Below, in pieces: positions 9,878 to 18,439 of a stretch of 64,000 nt of DNA. Under the pieces are notes generated by a model. That model was given only the letters and a program-made list of their open reading frames with translations. It made no database searches and was not told the origin of the DNA. Position numbers and translations under genes: made by a program. Position 1 is the stretch's first letter, and each line of letters starts with the position of its first letter. The DNA is from Corynebacterium atrinae (GTDB taxonomy: Bacteria > Actinomycetota > Actinomycetes > Mycobacteriales > Mycobacteriaceae). Where the stretch lies: positions 2,604,001 to 2,668,000 of the forward strand of contig NZ_CP046977.1 of NCBI RefSeq assembly GCF_030408455.1. Reading direction: 5' to 3'.

Positions 9878-11080
9878 ATGATGGGCATGACTCCTAAGCA
9901 GCCGGGATTGCGCCGTGGTGACCGTCTCTATCGCCGCGCCGTTTTCGCCGTGCTGCTGGCGGGGCTCGCTTCCTTCAATGCCCTCTACGCCACGCAAGCC
10001 CTGCTGCCCACGCTCGTCGAAGACCTCCACCTCACTCCCAGCGTCGCCGCCCTCACCGTCTCCGCCACGACGGGCATGCTCGCGCTGTGCATCGTGCCCG
10101 CGTCGATCCTCTCCGAGCGTTTCGGCCGCGGCCGCATTCTCATCTTTTCCGCGCTGCTGGCCACCTCGATCGGGATGCTGCTGCCGCTCGCGCCGGACGG
10201 CGCCTCCCTCATCGCCCTGCGCGGTCTCCAGGGGCTCGTCATCGCTGGAGTCCCCGCGGTCGCCATGGCCTGGCTCGCCGAGGAGCTTCACCCCGAGGAC
10301 CTCCCGCGCGCGATGGGCATCTACGTCGCCGGTACCTCCGTCGGCGGGCTGAGCGGTCGCCTCATGCCGGCCGGGTTATTGGAGGTCGTCGATTGGCGCA
10401 CCTCCCTGGTCATCAGTTCGCTCATCACCTTCTCTATCGCAATCGCCATGGCCTTCCTCCTGCCCCGCCAGCGTCGCTTCGTGCCGAAAGAGATCGGCAT
10501 GCGTTCGGAATTCGCCGCCATGGTCGGGCACCTGCGCAATCCTCACCTGCTAGCACTATTTGCGATCGCGTTTGTGGGCATGGGCGTGTTCGTATCCATG
10601 TATAACTTCTTCGGCTTCCGCATGATCGATCACTTCGGGTTGTCGCCCGGGCTCGTCGGCTTGGTGTTCATCATGTATCTGTCCGGCACGTGGAGTTCCG
10701 CCCGCGCCGGCGCCATCGCGGGCCGCTATGGTCGCGGGCCGACGCTGCTGACCTGCACGATCCTCATGGTGCTGAGCACGCTGGCGACCGCCTCCGGATG
10801 GCTTCCCCTCGCCCTGCTTGGCCTGTTGGTGTTCACGGCGGCGTTTTTCGCCATGCACTCCCTGGCGTCGAGTTGGATCGGCCTGGCCGCCACCGAACAC
10901 CGCGCCGAGGCGTCGAGCATGTACCTGTTTAGCTACTACGCAGGGTCATCGATCATCGGGGCGTTGACCGGCCTGGTGTTCGCGCAGCTGTCTTGGACTG
11001 GGTTCACGCTCACCCTCGCGGCAGTCTTGCTGCTGCTCGTGGCGCTGAGCCTGACCCTCAATCGTCGCGGCGCCCGCTGA
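9878..11080 (+). CDS. MFS transporter, YnfM-like efflux type
   Basis: About 400 residues with roughly twelve membrane helices. Major facilitator signatures are present: an N-terminal YATQALLPTL helix and the loop SERFGRGRILIFSALL between helices 2 and 3. Several near starts exist (9878, 9881, 9887), none with a strong ribosome site. It is likely an inner-membrane proton-driven exporter controlled by the divergent LysR regulator. Substrate unknown. The end overlaps the convergent nuclease gene by 23 bases. Confidence 0.85.
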   Translation: MMGMTPKQPGLRRGDRLYRRAVFAVLLAGLASFNALYATQALLPTLVEDLHLTPSVAALTVSATTGMLALCIVPASILSERFGRGRILIFSALLATSIGMLLPLAPDGASLIALRGLQGLVIAGVPAVAMAWLAEELHPEDLPRAMGIYVAGTSVGGLSGRLMPAGLLEVVDWRTSLVISSLITFSIAIAMAFLLPRQRRFVPKEIGMRSEFAAMVGHLRNPHLLALFAIAFVGMGVFVSMYNFFGFRMIDHFGLSPGLVGLVFIMYLSGTWSSARAGAIAGRYGRGPTLLTCTILMVLSTLATASGWLPLALLGLLVFTAAFFAMHSLASSWIGLAATEHRAEASSMYLFSYYAGSSIIGALTGLVFAQLSWTGFTLTLAAVLLLLVALSLTLNRRGAR

Positions 11081-12563
11081 TCGGTGGGGTGCCCGGCGCG
11101 CCTGCCCGCATCCACTCCCGGACCCGCGCGGTCGCTCGGCAATCGTCTTCGTTGTAGCGCAGGAGACGGCTGCGCGTCTCCAGCGCCTGCTTATCGACGC
11201 CCCGCGCCACCCGCCGGGCATTCACTGATTCCTCGCCGTCGAAGTCACCGTCCGCCCACGAGTACCCCGCCACCGGCGCCACGACCTTGAGCCCCAGGCC
11301 ATAGGGCCCCACGAGTTGGCGGCGCACCTCGGCGAACATGTCCACCCAGTCGGGGGAGCCGATGAACTCCATGACGTCGGCTTCCGAGGGAACCACCACA
11401 TCGGCGAAGCGCTGTCCGCCGAAGCGGCGGGCACTCATGCGCATCCAGTGGTTCTCCCCGTGCGCGGACCAACAGTAGGAAGCGAAGCTGCGTCCCTCGC
11501 TGTGTGCCTGCCGCCTCAGCTCCTGCAACCGGGCCCAAAAGCGGGCGAAGTTCTCCGCCTCGGCGTCGCCGCCGAGGGGCTCCCACGTGGCGAAGGCATG
11601 ATAGTCCTGCCCGTCGAACACGCCCCACAGGTAGGCCCCCTGATCGAGGTAAGCCTCCATGTCCACGTCGACTTCTACGTCCGCTCGCGGAGCAGTAACG
11701 GCGTCCACCCTGCGCAGCAGGGGGATGCCCTCGCGCCATGCGTGGGCGAGGGCGGAGGGCTCGCCGAGCTGGGCGTCGATAAGCTCTTTTACGGTGCCTA
11801 TTCCCTGCTCACGGTAGGGCTGCGCGCGATCGCCCGGGAGGACGAGGCTGATGTCGTCCGAGGCGGTCAGTTCGACGTCACAACGGGGCCAGAAGCGACA
11901 GGTGCTGCATTCTTTGACGCGGCGTGGCTGATCGGGGAGCCGCAGGTGCAGGGCGGCATCCAGTGCAGGTTGAAAGGAGGCGGTGCGCTCAAGGAAAGCC
12001 CTCGAGCGATCTTGGCCGATCGTCCCTCCCCAACCGCTATCGAGGTCTAGTTCAGCAAGGGCACGGGCCGCCAAACCCAGGCGATAGCCATCGACGGCGT
12101 GGTGCCGCAGCCGGAATTGCGCGTCGACGGGTTCCCCCAACCCCAGCCGACCCGTAGCCACCACCGCCGTGGTGTGATTCTGAGAAGCGCGCGCAACCCG
12201 GTGATTGCTCACTATCACCGGCAGATACGTTCCTTCCGGGCGGCGAACAAGAATGTCCACCTCGACGCGCCACTGGGCATTGCTGAACACCGCCCCGGTA
12301 ATGAGCGTCGCTCGTTGCGCTAACGCCTCCAAGGTTGCCAGCTCTGCGGCGAACTCATCCCCCGCTGGAATGTCGACCCGCAAGAAACGGCGCGAACGCC
12401 CATCCCCCAGGGCCGGGCGCTGCGGCAGCAAATCACGGACCGCCTGCTGAGCAACCCGCATGCGCGCCAGCCGTGCCTCCGCAGTGCGGGTGCGGGGAAC
12501 CTCCGGGTAGCGCGCACGCTGAACCAACCGGTAACGGCAACCGACCAGATCAGATGCCGTCAC
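11058..12563 (-). CDS. RecB-like putative nuclease (TM0106-type)
   Basis: 501 residues from a GTG at 12561-12563, chosen because MTASDLVGCRYRLVQ matches the usual start of TM0106-type RecB-like proteins. The frame continues to an ATG at 12653, but that extra part looks like promoter DNA. The N-terminal half is a RecB/Cas4-like nuclease region ending in a cysteine cluster, CSTCRFWPRCDVE. The C-terminal half is RNase H/DnaQ-like, with VDVDMEAYLDQGAYLWGVF and a terminal LLRYNEDDCRAT motif. Members are usually fused to or near helicases; here it stands alone, divergent from the DUF6474 gene. Biochemical role unproven. Confidence 0.75.
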   Translation of the reverse strand: MTASDLVGCRYRLVQRARYPEVPRTRTAEARLARMRVAQQAVRDLLPQRPALGDGRSRRFLRVDIPAGDEFAAELATLEALAQRATLITGAVFSNAQWRVEVDILVRRPEGTYLPVIVSNHRVARASQNHTTAVVATGRLGLGEPVDAQFRLRHHAVDGYRLGLAARALAELDLDSGWGGTIGQDRSRAFLERTASFQPALDAALHLRLPDQPRRVKECSTCRFWPRCDVELTASDDISLVLPGDRAQPYREQGIGTVKELIDAQLGEPSALAHAWREGIPLLRRVDAVTAPRADVEVDVDMEAYLDQGAYLWGVFDGQDYHAFATWEPLGGDAEAENFARFWARLQELRRQAHSEGRSFASYCWSAHGENHWMRMSARRFGGQRFADVVVPSEADVMEFIGSPDWVDMFAEVRRQLVGPYGLGLKVVAPVAGYSWADGDFDGEESVNARRVARGVDKQALETRSRLLRYNEDDCRATARVREWMRAGAPGTPPISGRRDD

Positions 12564-12680
12564 AGTTCCGCAGCTTTCCAAAGCACTCACAATGGCGTGA
12601 GCATATCCCACTAACCCAGGTAGTGTTGAACGCGAACATCGATGAATCGCCATTAACCGGGAAGTTAAGGTCGCAATCAC

Positions 12681-13316
12681 ATGGGCATTATTAAATCCAT
12701 CCGCCGAAGCCGCGCAAAGTCTAAGGCCGAGATCAAGGCCGCGAAGGTCCGGGCCCGCCAAACCGTCAAAGAAGATGCCAAGCTTCAGCTGCGCCGTGAA
12801 AAGCTCCTAGCCAAAGCGGAAAAAGATCTGCTCAAGCAGGAAGCCCGTGGTCTCAAGGACCGCCGCAAGCATGAGCGGAAGATGGCCGAGAACACCCTGG
12901 CTCAAATCAAACAGGGTCGGATCAATTCCGCCAATGTTCGCCGATGGGCCGGAGCCGCCCGCCTGGCCCTTCCCCTTTTGCTACCCCTGATTTATCGCGC
13001 AATTACCGCCGGCCGCGAGCAGGTCGCCGAGGCAAAGGCACGCAAGGTAGGAGTTTCCGTAGACGAACTAGCTCGCTTTTCCGGTCACGGATCCGAACTC
13101 AAAGCCCGCACCCACGGCGTACGGCAGACCTTGAGCGAAGAAACTCATCCCGTTGGCTTCGTCCGCGACGTGAACGAGCGCCTCGACGAGCTGGACAAGG
13201 CCGTGGACAACGCAGAGTTCATGACCCCAGAGCAGCGCCGCCGAGCCCACGGCACTATCTCACGCGATATTGATGCGGTAACTCAGGAGATTCAGGACCG
13301 CCTTCGTCGCCCCTAA
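12681..13316 (+). CDS. DUF6474 family coiled-coil protein
   Basis: 211 residues, very rich in Lys, Arg, Glu and Ala. Residues 1-85 are a basic, helical coiled-coil-like region (IRRSRAKSKAEIKAAKVRAR and onwards). A short hydrophobic segment follows (LALPLLLPLIYRAI, about residues 90-105), then an acidic helical tail. This layout matches the corynebacterial DUF6474 family of unknown function; the hydrophobic segment suggests membrane association. Monocistronic, divergent from the nuclease. Confidence 0.7.
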   Translation: MGIIKSIRRSRAKSKAEIKAAKVRARQTVKEDAKLQLRREKLLAKAEKDLLKQEARGLKDRRKHERKMAENTLAQIKQGRINSANVRRWAGAARLALPLLLPLIYRAITAGREQVAEAKARKVGVSVDELARFSGHGSELKARTHGVRQTLSEETHPVGFVRDVNERLDELDKAVDNAEFMTPEQRRRAHGTISRDIDAVTQEIQDRLRRP

Positions 13317-13526
13317 TACGAGGTCATTGCGCCTCTTTTTCTCATGTGAATTGCTTGTGAGATTGCACCATTACCTGCACTTCTAGCATTGAATTTGTTG
13401 AATGCCTCAACAAATTAGCCTATGTTCGAATGCGGAGTTTGCTTTTAGTCGGCATAATGGTCGATACACTAAAACAATCCCCCGTATCACCAGTACGGGC
13501 TTTCATTTCACCTTGAGGAGTTTCCC

Positions 13527-13865
13527 ATGGCACGCCGCGAAATCACCCAGTACTACGACGACATCGATGGCTCGCCCCTAGCCGCCGAAGATGTCGATTC
13601 CATTCGCTTCTCCCTTGACGGCTCGCATTACGTCGTTGACCTTTCGGCCAAGAACGCCGCAGCTTTCCGCGAAGCCCTGGCTCCCTACATCAAGGTAGCC
13701 AGCGCGGCTCCTGCCCTGGGTCGCCGTGGGCGAGGCACCGGTGGAGTTAAGCGCTCCAACACCCGCAAGGTCCGCGAGTGGGCCCGCGAAGAGGGCATCC
13801 GAGTATCCGACCGTGGCACCTTGCCCGCCCACGTCTACGAGGCTTATGACAAGGCCCACTCCTAG
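13527..13865 (+). CDS. lsr2: Lsr2-type nucleoid-associated protein
   Basis: 112 residues. The N-terminal dimerisation domain (MARREITQYYDDIDGSPL, beta-rich) is followed by a basic linker with GRRGRGTGG and a C-terminal DNA-binding domain VREWAREEGIRVSDRGTLPA. In this family an RGR-type AT-hook-like motif (as in IRVSDRG and the linker) inserts into the minor groove of AT-rich DNA. Lsr2 is the actinobacterial counterpart of H-NS and silences AT-rich acquired genes. GAGGAG lies nine bases before the ATG. It ends three bases before the convergent response regulator. Confidence 0.92.
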   Translation: MARREITQYYDDIDGSPLAAEDVDSIRFSLDGSHYVVDLSAKNAAAFREALAPYIKVASAAPALGRRGRGTGGVKRSNTRKVREWAREEGIRVSDRGTLPAHVYEAYDKAHS

Positions 13866-13868
13866 CGG

Positions 13869-14507
13869 TTAGAGCATTCCCTGCTCTCGGGCTGCCGCCA
13901 CGGCGGAGGTGCGAGAGCGCACGCCCAACTTGTCATAAATATGGACGAGGTGGGATTTCACGGTCGCCTCGGAGAGCATGAGGGTGTGCCCGATCTCGCG
14001 GTTGGAGGAGCCCTCCGACACGAGCTTGAGCACCTCCAGCTCACGGGGCGTCAATGATGTGCGCGGGGTCCGCACCCGCGTCATCAGTCGATCCGCCACA
14101 ACGGGAGACAGCGCAGAGTCACCCTCGGCTGCGGAACGCACGGCGGCGAGGAGCTCGGCCGGTGGGGCATCTTTGAGCATGTACCCGACCGCTCCGGCTT
14201 CAATCGCGCCGAGAATGTCCGCATCGGTGTCATAGTTGGTCACCACGAGCACTTTGGGCGGCTTCGCCATCGATGCCTTGATCTCTGCTGTGGCCTCCGC
14301 CCCGTTCATCACTCGCGTGCCTTCGACGCCGGCCCCGAATCGTAGGTCCATGAGCAAGACGTCGATCCCACCGGCTTGGGCGGCTGCGATGGCGGCCTCC
14401 GCAGTGGCGACTTCCCCGACCACTTCAATGTCCTCAGCGTCCTCTAGGACGGCTCGAAGCCCCATCCGGACAATTTCATGATCGTCGGCCAGCAGCACTC
14501 GGATCAT
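13869..14507 (-). CDS. NarL/LuxR-family response regulator
   Basis: 212 residues from the ATG at 14505-14507, which overlaps the kinase stop as ATGA and has GGAAAGG eight bases upstream; a GTG three codons earlier is less likely. Receiver domain: acidic pair in VLLADDHEIVRMG, phospho-acceptor Asp in DVLLMDLRFG, conserved Lys in VGYMLKDAP. The C-terminal LuxR helix-turn-helix spans LTPRELEVLKLVSEG through SEATVKSHLVHIYDKLGV. Partner of the histidine kinase directly upstream. The regulon is unknown. Confidence 0.93.
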   Translation of the reverse strand: MIRVLLADDHEIVRMGLRAVLEDAEDIEVVGEVATAEAAIAAAQAGGIDVLLMDLRFGAGVEGTRVMNGAEATAEIKASMAKPPKVLVVTNYDTDADILGAIEAGAVGYMLKDAPPAELLAAVRSAAEGDSALSPVVADRLMTRVRTPRTSLTPRELEVLKLVSEGSSNREIGHTLMLSEATVKSHLVHIYDKLGVRSRTSAVAAAREQGML

Positions 14508-15796
14508 GCTTGCCACCTTTCCTCTTCTTCGTTGTGGTTGTGTTCAAGTGTAGTAGTTAGCGTTGCCTCAGTATGAGTCACGGTGTCCACCGGGATAGCC
14601 ACCGACACCGCCGTGCCAAATCCGGGCGTCGACTCGACCTCCAGCACCCCGCCTTGCTCGGCGGCGCGCTGCCGCATCGCGTCGAGTCCAATGTGGCCCA
14701 GGCTGGCTGGCCTTTCCTCGACCTCAGTCGGATCGAAGCCATCACCATTGTCGACGACGTCGAGGCGCACCTCATCCGGCTCGTAGGTCACCGTCACCTG
14801 GCACTTCGTGGCATGTGCATGCTTTGCGACGTTGCCCACCGCCCCCTGGGCAATCCTCAACAGGCAGGTTTCCGTCCGCATCGGCAGCTGAGTTTCTTGG
14901 CCCTCCAACTTGACGCTGATGTCCACCTCCGCGGCCGCCGCGAAACTCCGCGACATTCGCTCCAGGGCCCCTTCCAGCGACGTCTCCGATAGGGAGGCAG
15001 GCTGGAGGGTCGCGATCATCGCACGCGTTTCCCCCAGATTCTCCGCAGCGGTGGTTCGCGCCAGTTCCAACAAACGTCGCGGGTTAGCTGTCTGCTCTTC
15101 CGGCAACCCGAAGCCCTGGATGTCACGCTCCACCGAATGAAGCAGGAGCTGGATGCTCGATAAGCCTTGGGCAACCGTGTCATGGATTTCGTGGGCCAAG
15201 CGCTGGCGCTCCTCCACCACGCCCGCCGCCCTCTCGGTCTCGGCGAGCTGCGAACGGGTAGCGATGAGTTGATCAATGAGCTCCTCCCGCTCCCGGTTGA
15301 TGCGCCACATCGTGCGGAAGGCGTAGTGAATAGCCAATACGACGCCCGCCGACACCGCTGGGCCCATCACCCCACCAACCGTCAATCCGTTGGGGATCTG
15401 CGTAATGACCGATACCGCCGCGGCAAACAACACCGAGGCGACGCCCCGAATATCGTCCATCACCCGCAAGTAAAGGAAGAACAAAGAAAACACCAGATAG
15501 ATGCCAACGGGGGCGACGAGCATCGCCAGGATCCATACCCCGGTTAGCGCCACCAGCCACAGCAACTGGGTGGTTTCTCGCCACCGCGGGAGCTGCGACG
15601 ATCCGTAGAAATAGAGGACGGCAAATCCGGAGCACAGCAGCAGATTCAAGGCTGCCTCACCGAAGGGAAGACGGATGGAGCTGAGCAACGCCACAACCAA
15701 CAGCAGCGCGGTAAGAATGTGGACTCCGTCGGTCAACACTTCCTCATCGGGGGCATAGGTGCGCTCCCGTGACTCTTCGCTGGTCTCCATGTACAT
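14504..15796 (-). CDS. Two-component sensor histidine kinase (HisKA_3 type)
   Basis: 430 residues. Four to five membrane helices occupy roughly residues 25-160 with almost no extracellular loop, so the stimulus is probably sensed in the membrane. The dimerisation/phosphoacceptor helix holds the histidine in RQRLAHEIHDTVAQGLSSIQ. The ATPase domain has VVDNGDGFDP and GHIGLDAMRQRAAEQGG. It is translationally coupled (ATGA) to the response regulator. Closest type: NarX/DesK-like kinases of actinobacteria. ATG at 15796 or, two codons on, 15790. Confidence 0.92.
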   Translation of the reverse strand: MYMETSEESRERTYAPDEEVLTDGVHILTALLLVVALLSSIRLPFGEAALNLLLCSGFAVLYFYGSSQLPRWRETTQLLWLVALTGVWILAMLVAPVGIYLVFSLFFLYLRVMDDIRGVASVLFAAAVSVITQIPNGLTVGGVMGPAVSAGVVLAIHYAFRTMWRINREREELIDQLIATRSQLAETERAAGVVEERQRLAHEIHDTVAQGLSSIQLLLHSVERDIQGFGLPEEQTANPRRLLELARTTAAENLGETRAMIATLQPASLSETSLEGALERMSRSFAAAAEVDISVKLEGQETQLPMRTETCLLRIAQGAVGNVAKHAHATKCQVTVTYEPDEVRLDVVDNGDGFDPTEVEERPASLGHIGLDAMRQRAAEQGGVLEVESTPGFGTAVSVAIPVDTVTHTEATLTTTLEHNHNEEEERWQA

Positions 15797-15940
15797 GAGC
15801 CTACTCAGCGGATCCTCAATTTTTCATCATGCCCCAGTCGCATTATGGGTCGGCCATTCGTGAGATCCGTCGTGCATGGATAGGATCGGAACAGCGAATG
15901 GTGAGCAGGTCAGGTGGCCTTGCTCTCGACTACTGTGAGG

Positions 15941-17176
15941 ATGGTTGACTCGACTGTGCTGGAACCGTTTATCTATCTGGTCTCCGGGGTCCTGAAGCTT
16001 TGGCACCTCCTGATCCACAACCTGCTGGGAGTCAACGACTCAACCGCCTGGGCACTCTCCCTGCTCGGCCTTGTGATTACCGTCCGCGGCCTCATCACAC
16101 CGATTTCCTGGATCCAATACTTGTCCTCGCGGCGCTCCATTGTCATGCGTCCCGAGCTCGAGGCCCTCAACAAGGAGTATGAGTCTCGCACCGATAAGGA
16201 GTCGGTCGCGGAGTTGGAAGTCAAGCGCAAGGAACTGCGCCAACGCCACAATTACAATCCGATGGCCGGCTGCTTGCCCATGCTCATCCAGATTCCCATC
16301 TTCTTGGGGCTCTACCGCGTCGTCGTGCAGATGTCCCGACCCTCCGAGACCTTGGAAGTGCCAGAGGGCGCCTCCGTGGGATTGCTCAACGCCACAGAGA
16401 TGCGATCATTCATCAACGCGGAGTTGTTCGGCTATCCCCTGCCTGCCTACGTGGCCATGTCTGAAGAACATCTCGCGGCCTTGGGAACCACCCGCAGTGA
16501 AGTCATGCAGTTCGTGTTGCCGACGTTGCTGCTGGCCGTCTTCTTCACCATGTTCAACCTCTTCCAGACCGTACGCCGGAACCGCTTGACCATGGATTGG
16601 TCCTCCAAGCTCTCCCGCGGTGCGAACAAGATGATCGTCTTTATGATCCCGTTCATCCCCGTCATGCTTATCAGCTTCGGCCTCACCGGCCAGGCCCCCG
16701 TGGCCATCATCGCCTACTGGTTTGCGAACAACCTGTGGACACTAGCCCAAACCTCCTACATCCGCTTCCGGATCGACCAGCTCATGCCCCTCTCTGATGT
16801 GCATCTTGCTGCTACCGATGAAGCGAAGGAGGCCTTCCTCAGCGACCTCCGGGAGCGGCGCGCCCACCGGAGGGCAGTGCGACGTCGAAAAGCAACCGGC
16901 GCCATTAAGCCGTGGAAGATCCCCGAGATTCGCCGAGAGCTCAAAGCTGAAAATGCAGAACGCCGCGAAAAGGCGACCGCCGAGAAGGCTGAACGAAAAC
17001 GAATCAGGAAAGAACAGTCCGCCGCACGCACCGAACTCATCAAGGAAAAGAACGAGCGCAAGCGCCAAGCACGCCTAGCGAAGAAAAACCCTGACGCTGC
17101 GGCTAAATTGAATAATCCGCCGGAGGAGCCAGCAACATCTGACGAGCCAAATCCCGAGCCGTCTCCAACGGACTAA
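15941..17176 (+). CDS. yidC2: YidC/Oxa1-family membrane insertase
   Basis: 411 residues from ATG 15941, where MVDSTVLEPFIYLVSGVLK fits the short N-terminus of this family; a GTG at 15914 is an alternative. The Oxa1 core shows five-helix topology with ALSLLGLVITVRGLITPISW, the cytoplasmic hairpin (ELEALNKEYESRTDKESVAE), and NPMAGCLPMLIQIPIFLGLY. The last 110 residues form a long Lys/Arg/Glu-rich tail, possibly ribosome-contacting. It is not in the rnpA/rpmH context of the main YidC, so it is likely a second paralogue. Its last 74 bases overlap the convergent TetR gene. Confidence 0.88.
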   Translation: MVDSTVLEPFIYLVSGVLKLWHLLIHNLLGVNDSTAWALSLLGLVITVRGLITPISWIQYLSSRRSIVMRPELEALNKEYESRTDKESVAELEVKRKELRQRHNYNPMAGCLPMLIQIPIFLGLYRVVVQMSRPSETLEVPEGASVGLLNATEMRSFINAELFGYPLPAYVAMSEEHLAALGTTRSEVMQFVLPTLLLAVFFTMFNLFQTVRRNRLTMDWSSKLSRGANKMIVFMIPFIPVMLISFGLTGQAPVAIIAYWFANNLWTLAQTSYIRFRIDQLMPLSDVHLAATDEAKEAFLSDLRERRAHRRAVRRRKATGAIKPWKIPEIRRELKAENAERREKATAEKAERKRIRKEQSAARTELIKEKNERKRQARLAKKNPDAAAKLNNPPEEPATSDEPNPEPSPTD

Positions 17177-17735
17177 CGTGCCGGACGAAACGGGCGCCCG
17201 CCAAGCCGCCGTCGAGGAAGATGAGCAACTGGTTCGCCTGCGTCGATGAGGGGTAGCCGTTCTTCGCGGTGAGGAGATCCGTCATCGTCTTGTGCATCCA
17301 CGTCCGATGCGCCAGACAGGCAGCGATGATGCCCCGTTCGGAATCAGTTTCCGGCTTCGGGTACTCATTCGCGGCGTTTTGAAAGTGAGATCCACGGAAG
17401 TCTTTCGCGGGTTCCTCCGCGATAGCCATGTCAAAGAACGCGAGGATCTTGTCCTCTGCGTCGGCCATGTTCCTCGTTCTATCCTCCCACGCCTGCCGAG
17501 ACTGCTCATCGAGCGCCTCCAAATAGGCGATGACCAACGCGTCCTTCGAACCAAACAGAGAATAAAGAGAAGCCTTGGCGACGTCCGCCTCCCGCAGGAT
17601 GCGATCAATTCCGATGACCCGGATGCCCTCAGTGGAAAAAAGGTTCGTTGCCGAATCCAGAAGGCGCTGGCGCGGGCTAGGACGGTTGCGCCGGCGGGTA
17701 ACAGTGGTCTTCTTTTTAGGTGTGCTGGGAGCCAC
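17103..17735 (-). CDS. TetR/AcrR-family regulator
   Basis: 210 residues from a GTG (17733-17735) with AAGGA seven to ten bases upstream; no ATG start fits. Helix-turn-helix: GIDRILREADVAKASLYSLF followed by GSKDALVIAYLE. The C-terminal ligand domain ends in GARFVRHVSPLETARDLARQ. A 20-bp palindrome lies 57 bases upstream of the start, so it probably represses itself. The 3' end runs 74 bases into the yidC2 tail on the other strand. Target genes beyond its own promoter are not apparent. Confidence 0.88.
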   Translation of the reverse strand: MAPSTPKKKTTVTRRRNRPSPRQRLLDSATNLFSTEGIRVIGIDRILREADVAKASLYSLFGSKDALVIAYLEALDEQSRQAWEDRTRNMADAEDKILAFFDMAIAEEPAKDFRGSHFQNAANEYPKPETDSERGIIAACLAHRTWMHKTMTDLLTAKNGYPSSTQANQLLIFLDGGLAGARFVRHVSPLETARDLARQMLLAPPADYSI

Positions 17736-17791
17736 GAAATAGCCGTCCTTCCAAGGGTCGAGGGGGAATGTGCGGTTGCTTCTACTCAATA

Positions 17792-17811
17792 TAGACAAAC
17801 CGGTACGTATA
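17792..17811. promoter_or_regulatory. Candidate operator of the TetR regulator
   Basis: Interrupted palindrome TAgAC-aa-ACCGGT-ac-GTaTA, exactly symmetric around 17801/17802 at 14 of 20 positions. It is placed in the gap upstream of the TetR start. Confidence 0.5.
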
Positions 17812-17920
17812 GCAAGCACGCACCCCCGGCCTTGGTGTCTCACGGCCCTCGCACTGGCCTCAGAAACGCCAGACGCCCGCCGCCCCCACAGGGAAGCAAC
17901 GGGCGCTGAGGTGCTCGGTC

Positions 17921-18175
17921 TTACTTTCGGACCGCCTGCACAATAGAGAGCAGAATGACCGCTCCGAGGAGGCAGGTAAAGAAACTGAAAATCCATCCAC
18001 CTGCAGCCACATCGAAGAAGAAGCCCAGCAGCCAGCCAATGAGGAGGCCACCCAGGACGCCAACAATGATGTTGAGCAGGATGCCCTGCTGGGCGTCGGT
18101 GCCCTTGATCTTGGAAGCAACCCAACCAGCGAGGCCGCCGATGATAATCCAACCCAAGAAACTCAGACCAGGCAT
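17921..18175 (-). CDS. GlsB/YeaQ/YmgE-family stress membrane protein
   Basis: 84 residues with three hydrophobic helices: FLGWIIIGGLAGWVASKIKG, then LLNIIVGVLGGLLIGWLLGF, then IFSFFTCLLGAVILLSIVQ. The GWIIIGxxAGW...K(I/G)xG start is the family hallmark. These small inner-membrane proteins are induced by envelope or acid stress in several bacteria; the molecular role is unknown. AGGAGAA precedes the ATG. Confidence 0.85.
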   Translation of the reverse strand: MPGLSFLGWIIIGGLAGWVASKIKGTDAQQGILLNIIVGVLGGLLIGWLLGFFFDVAAGGWIFSFFTCLLGAVILLSIVQAVRK

Positions 18176-18439
18176 TTTGTTCTCCTTCTCACGTTCGTTT
18201 CACTCAGCCAGCATTGGCGCCAACCGATATTGAGCTATGTCGGTCCCTGGCAGCTCACGTGAAAGTGCCATCCAGCGATCACATGTACAGCTTTGCATGG
18301 ATAGGAAGGAAATGCACGTTTAAGCAAGTATCGTGACCGGATCGTTGTGACTATGCTTCCGAAACGTTTTGTTTTTCAGCGTCACCCTTGCTGTCAGTCT
18401 GGTTGTGAAGCTATTTCCCCCGCTTCTAAGGAGACGACC

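Noticed and set aside
12564..12653. N-terminal extension of the RecB-like nuclease up to the ATG at 12653
   Set aside because: The codons look unlike the rest of the gene, and the family start fits the GTG at 12563.
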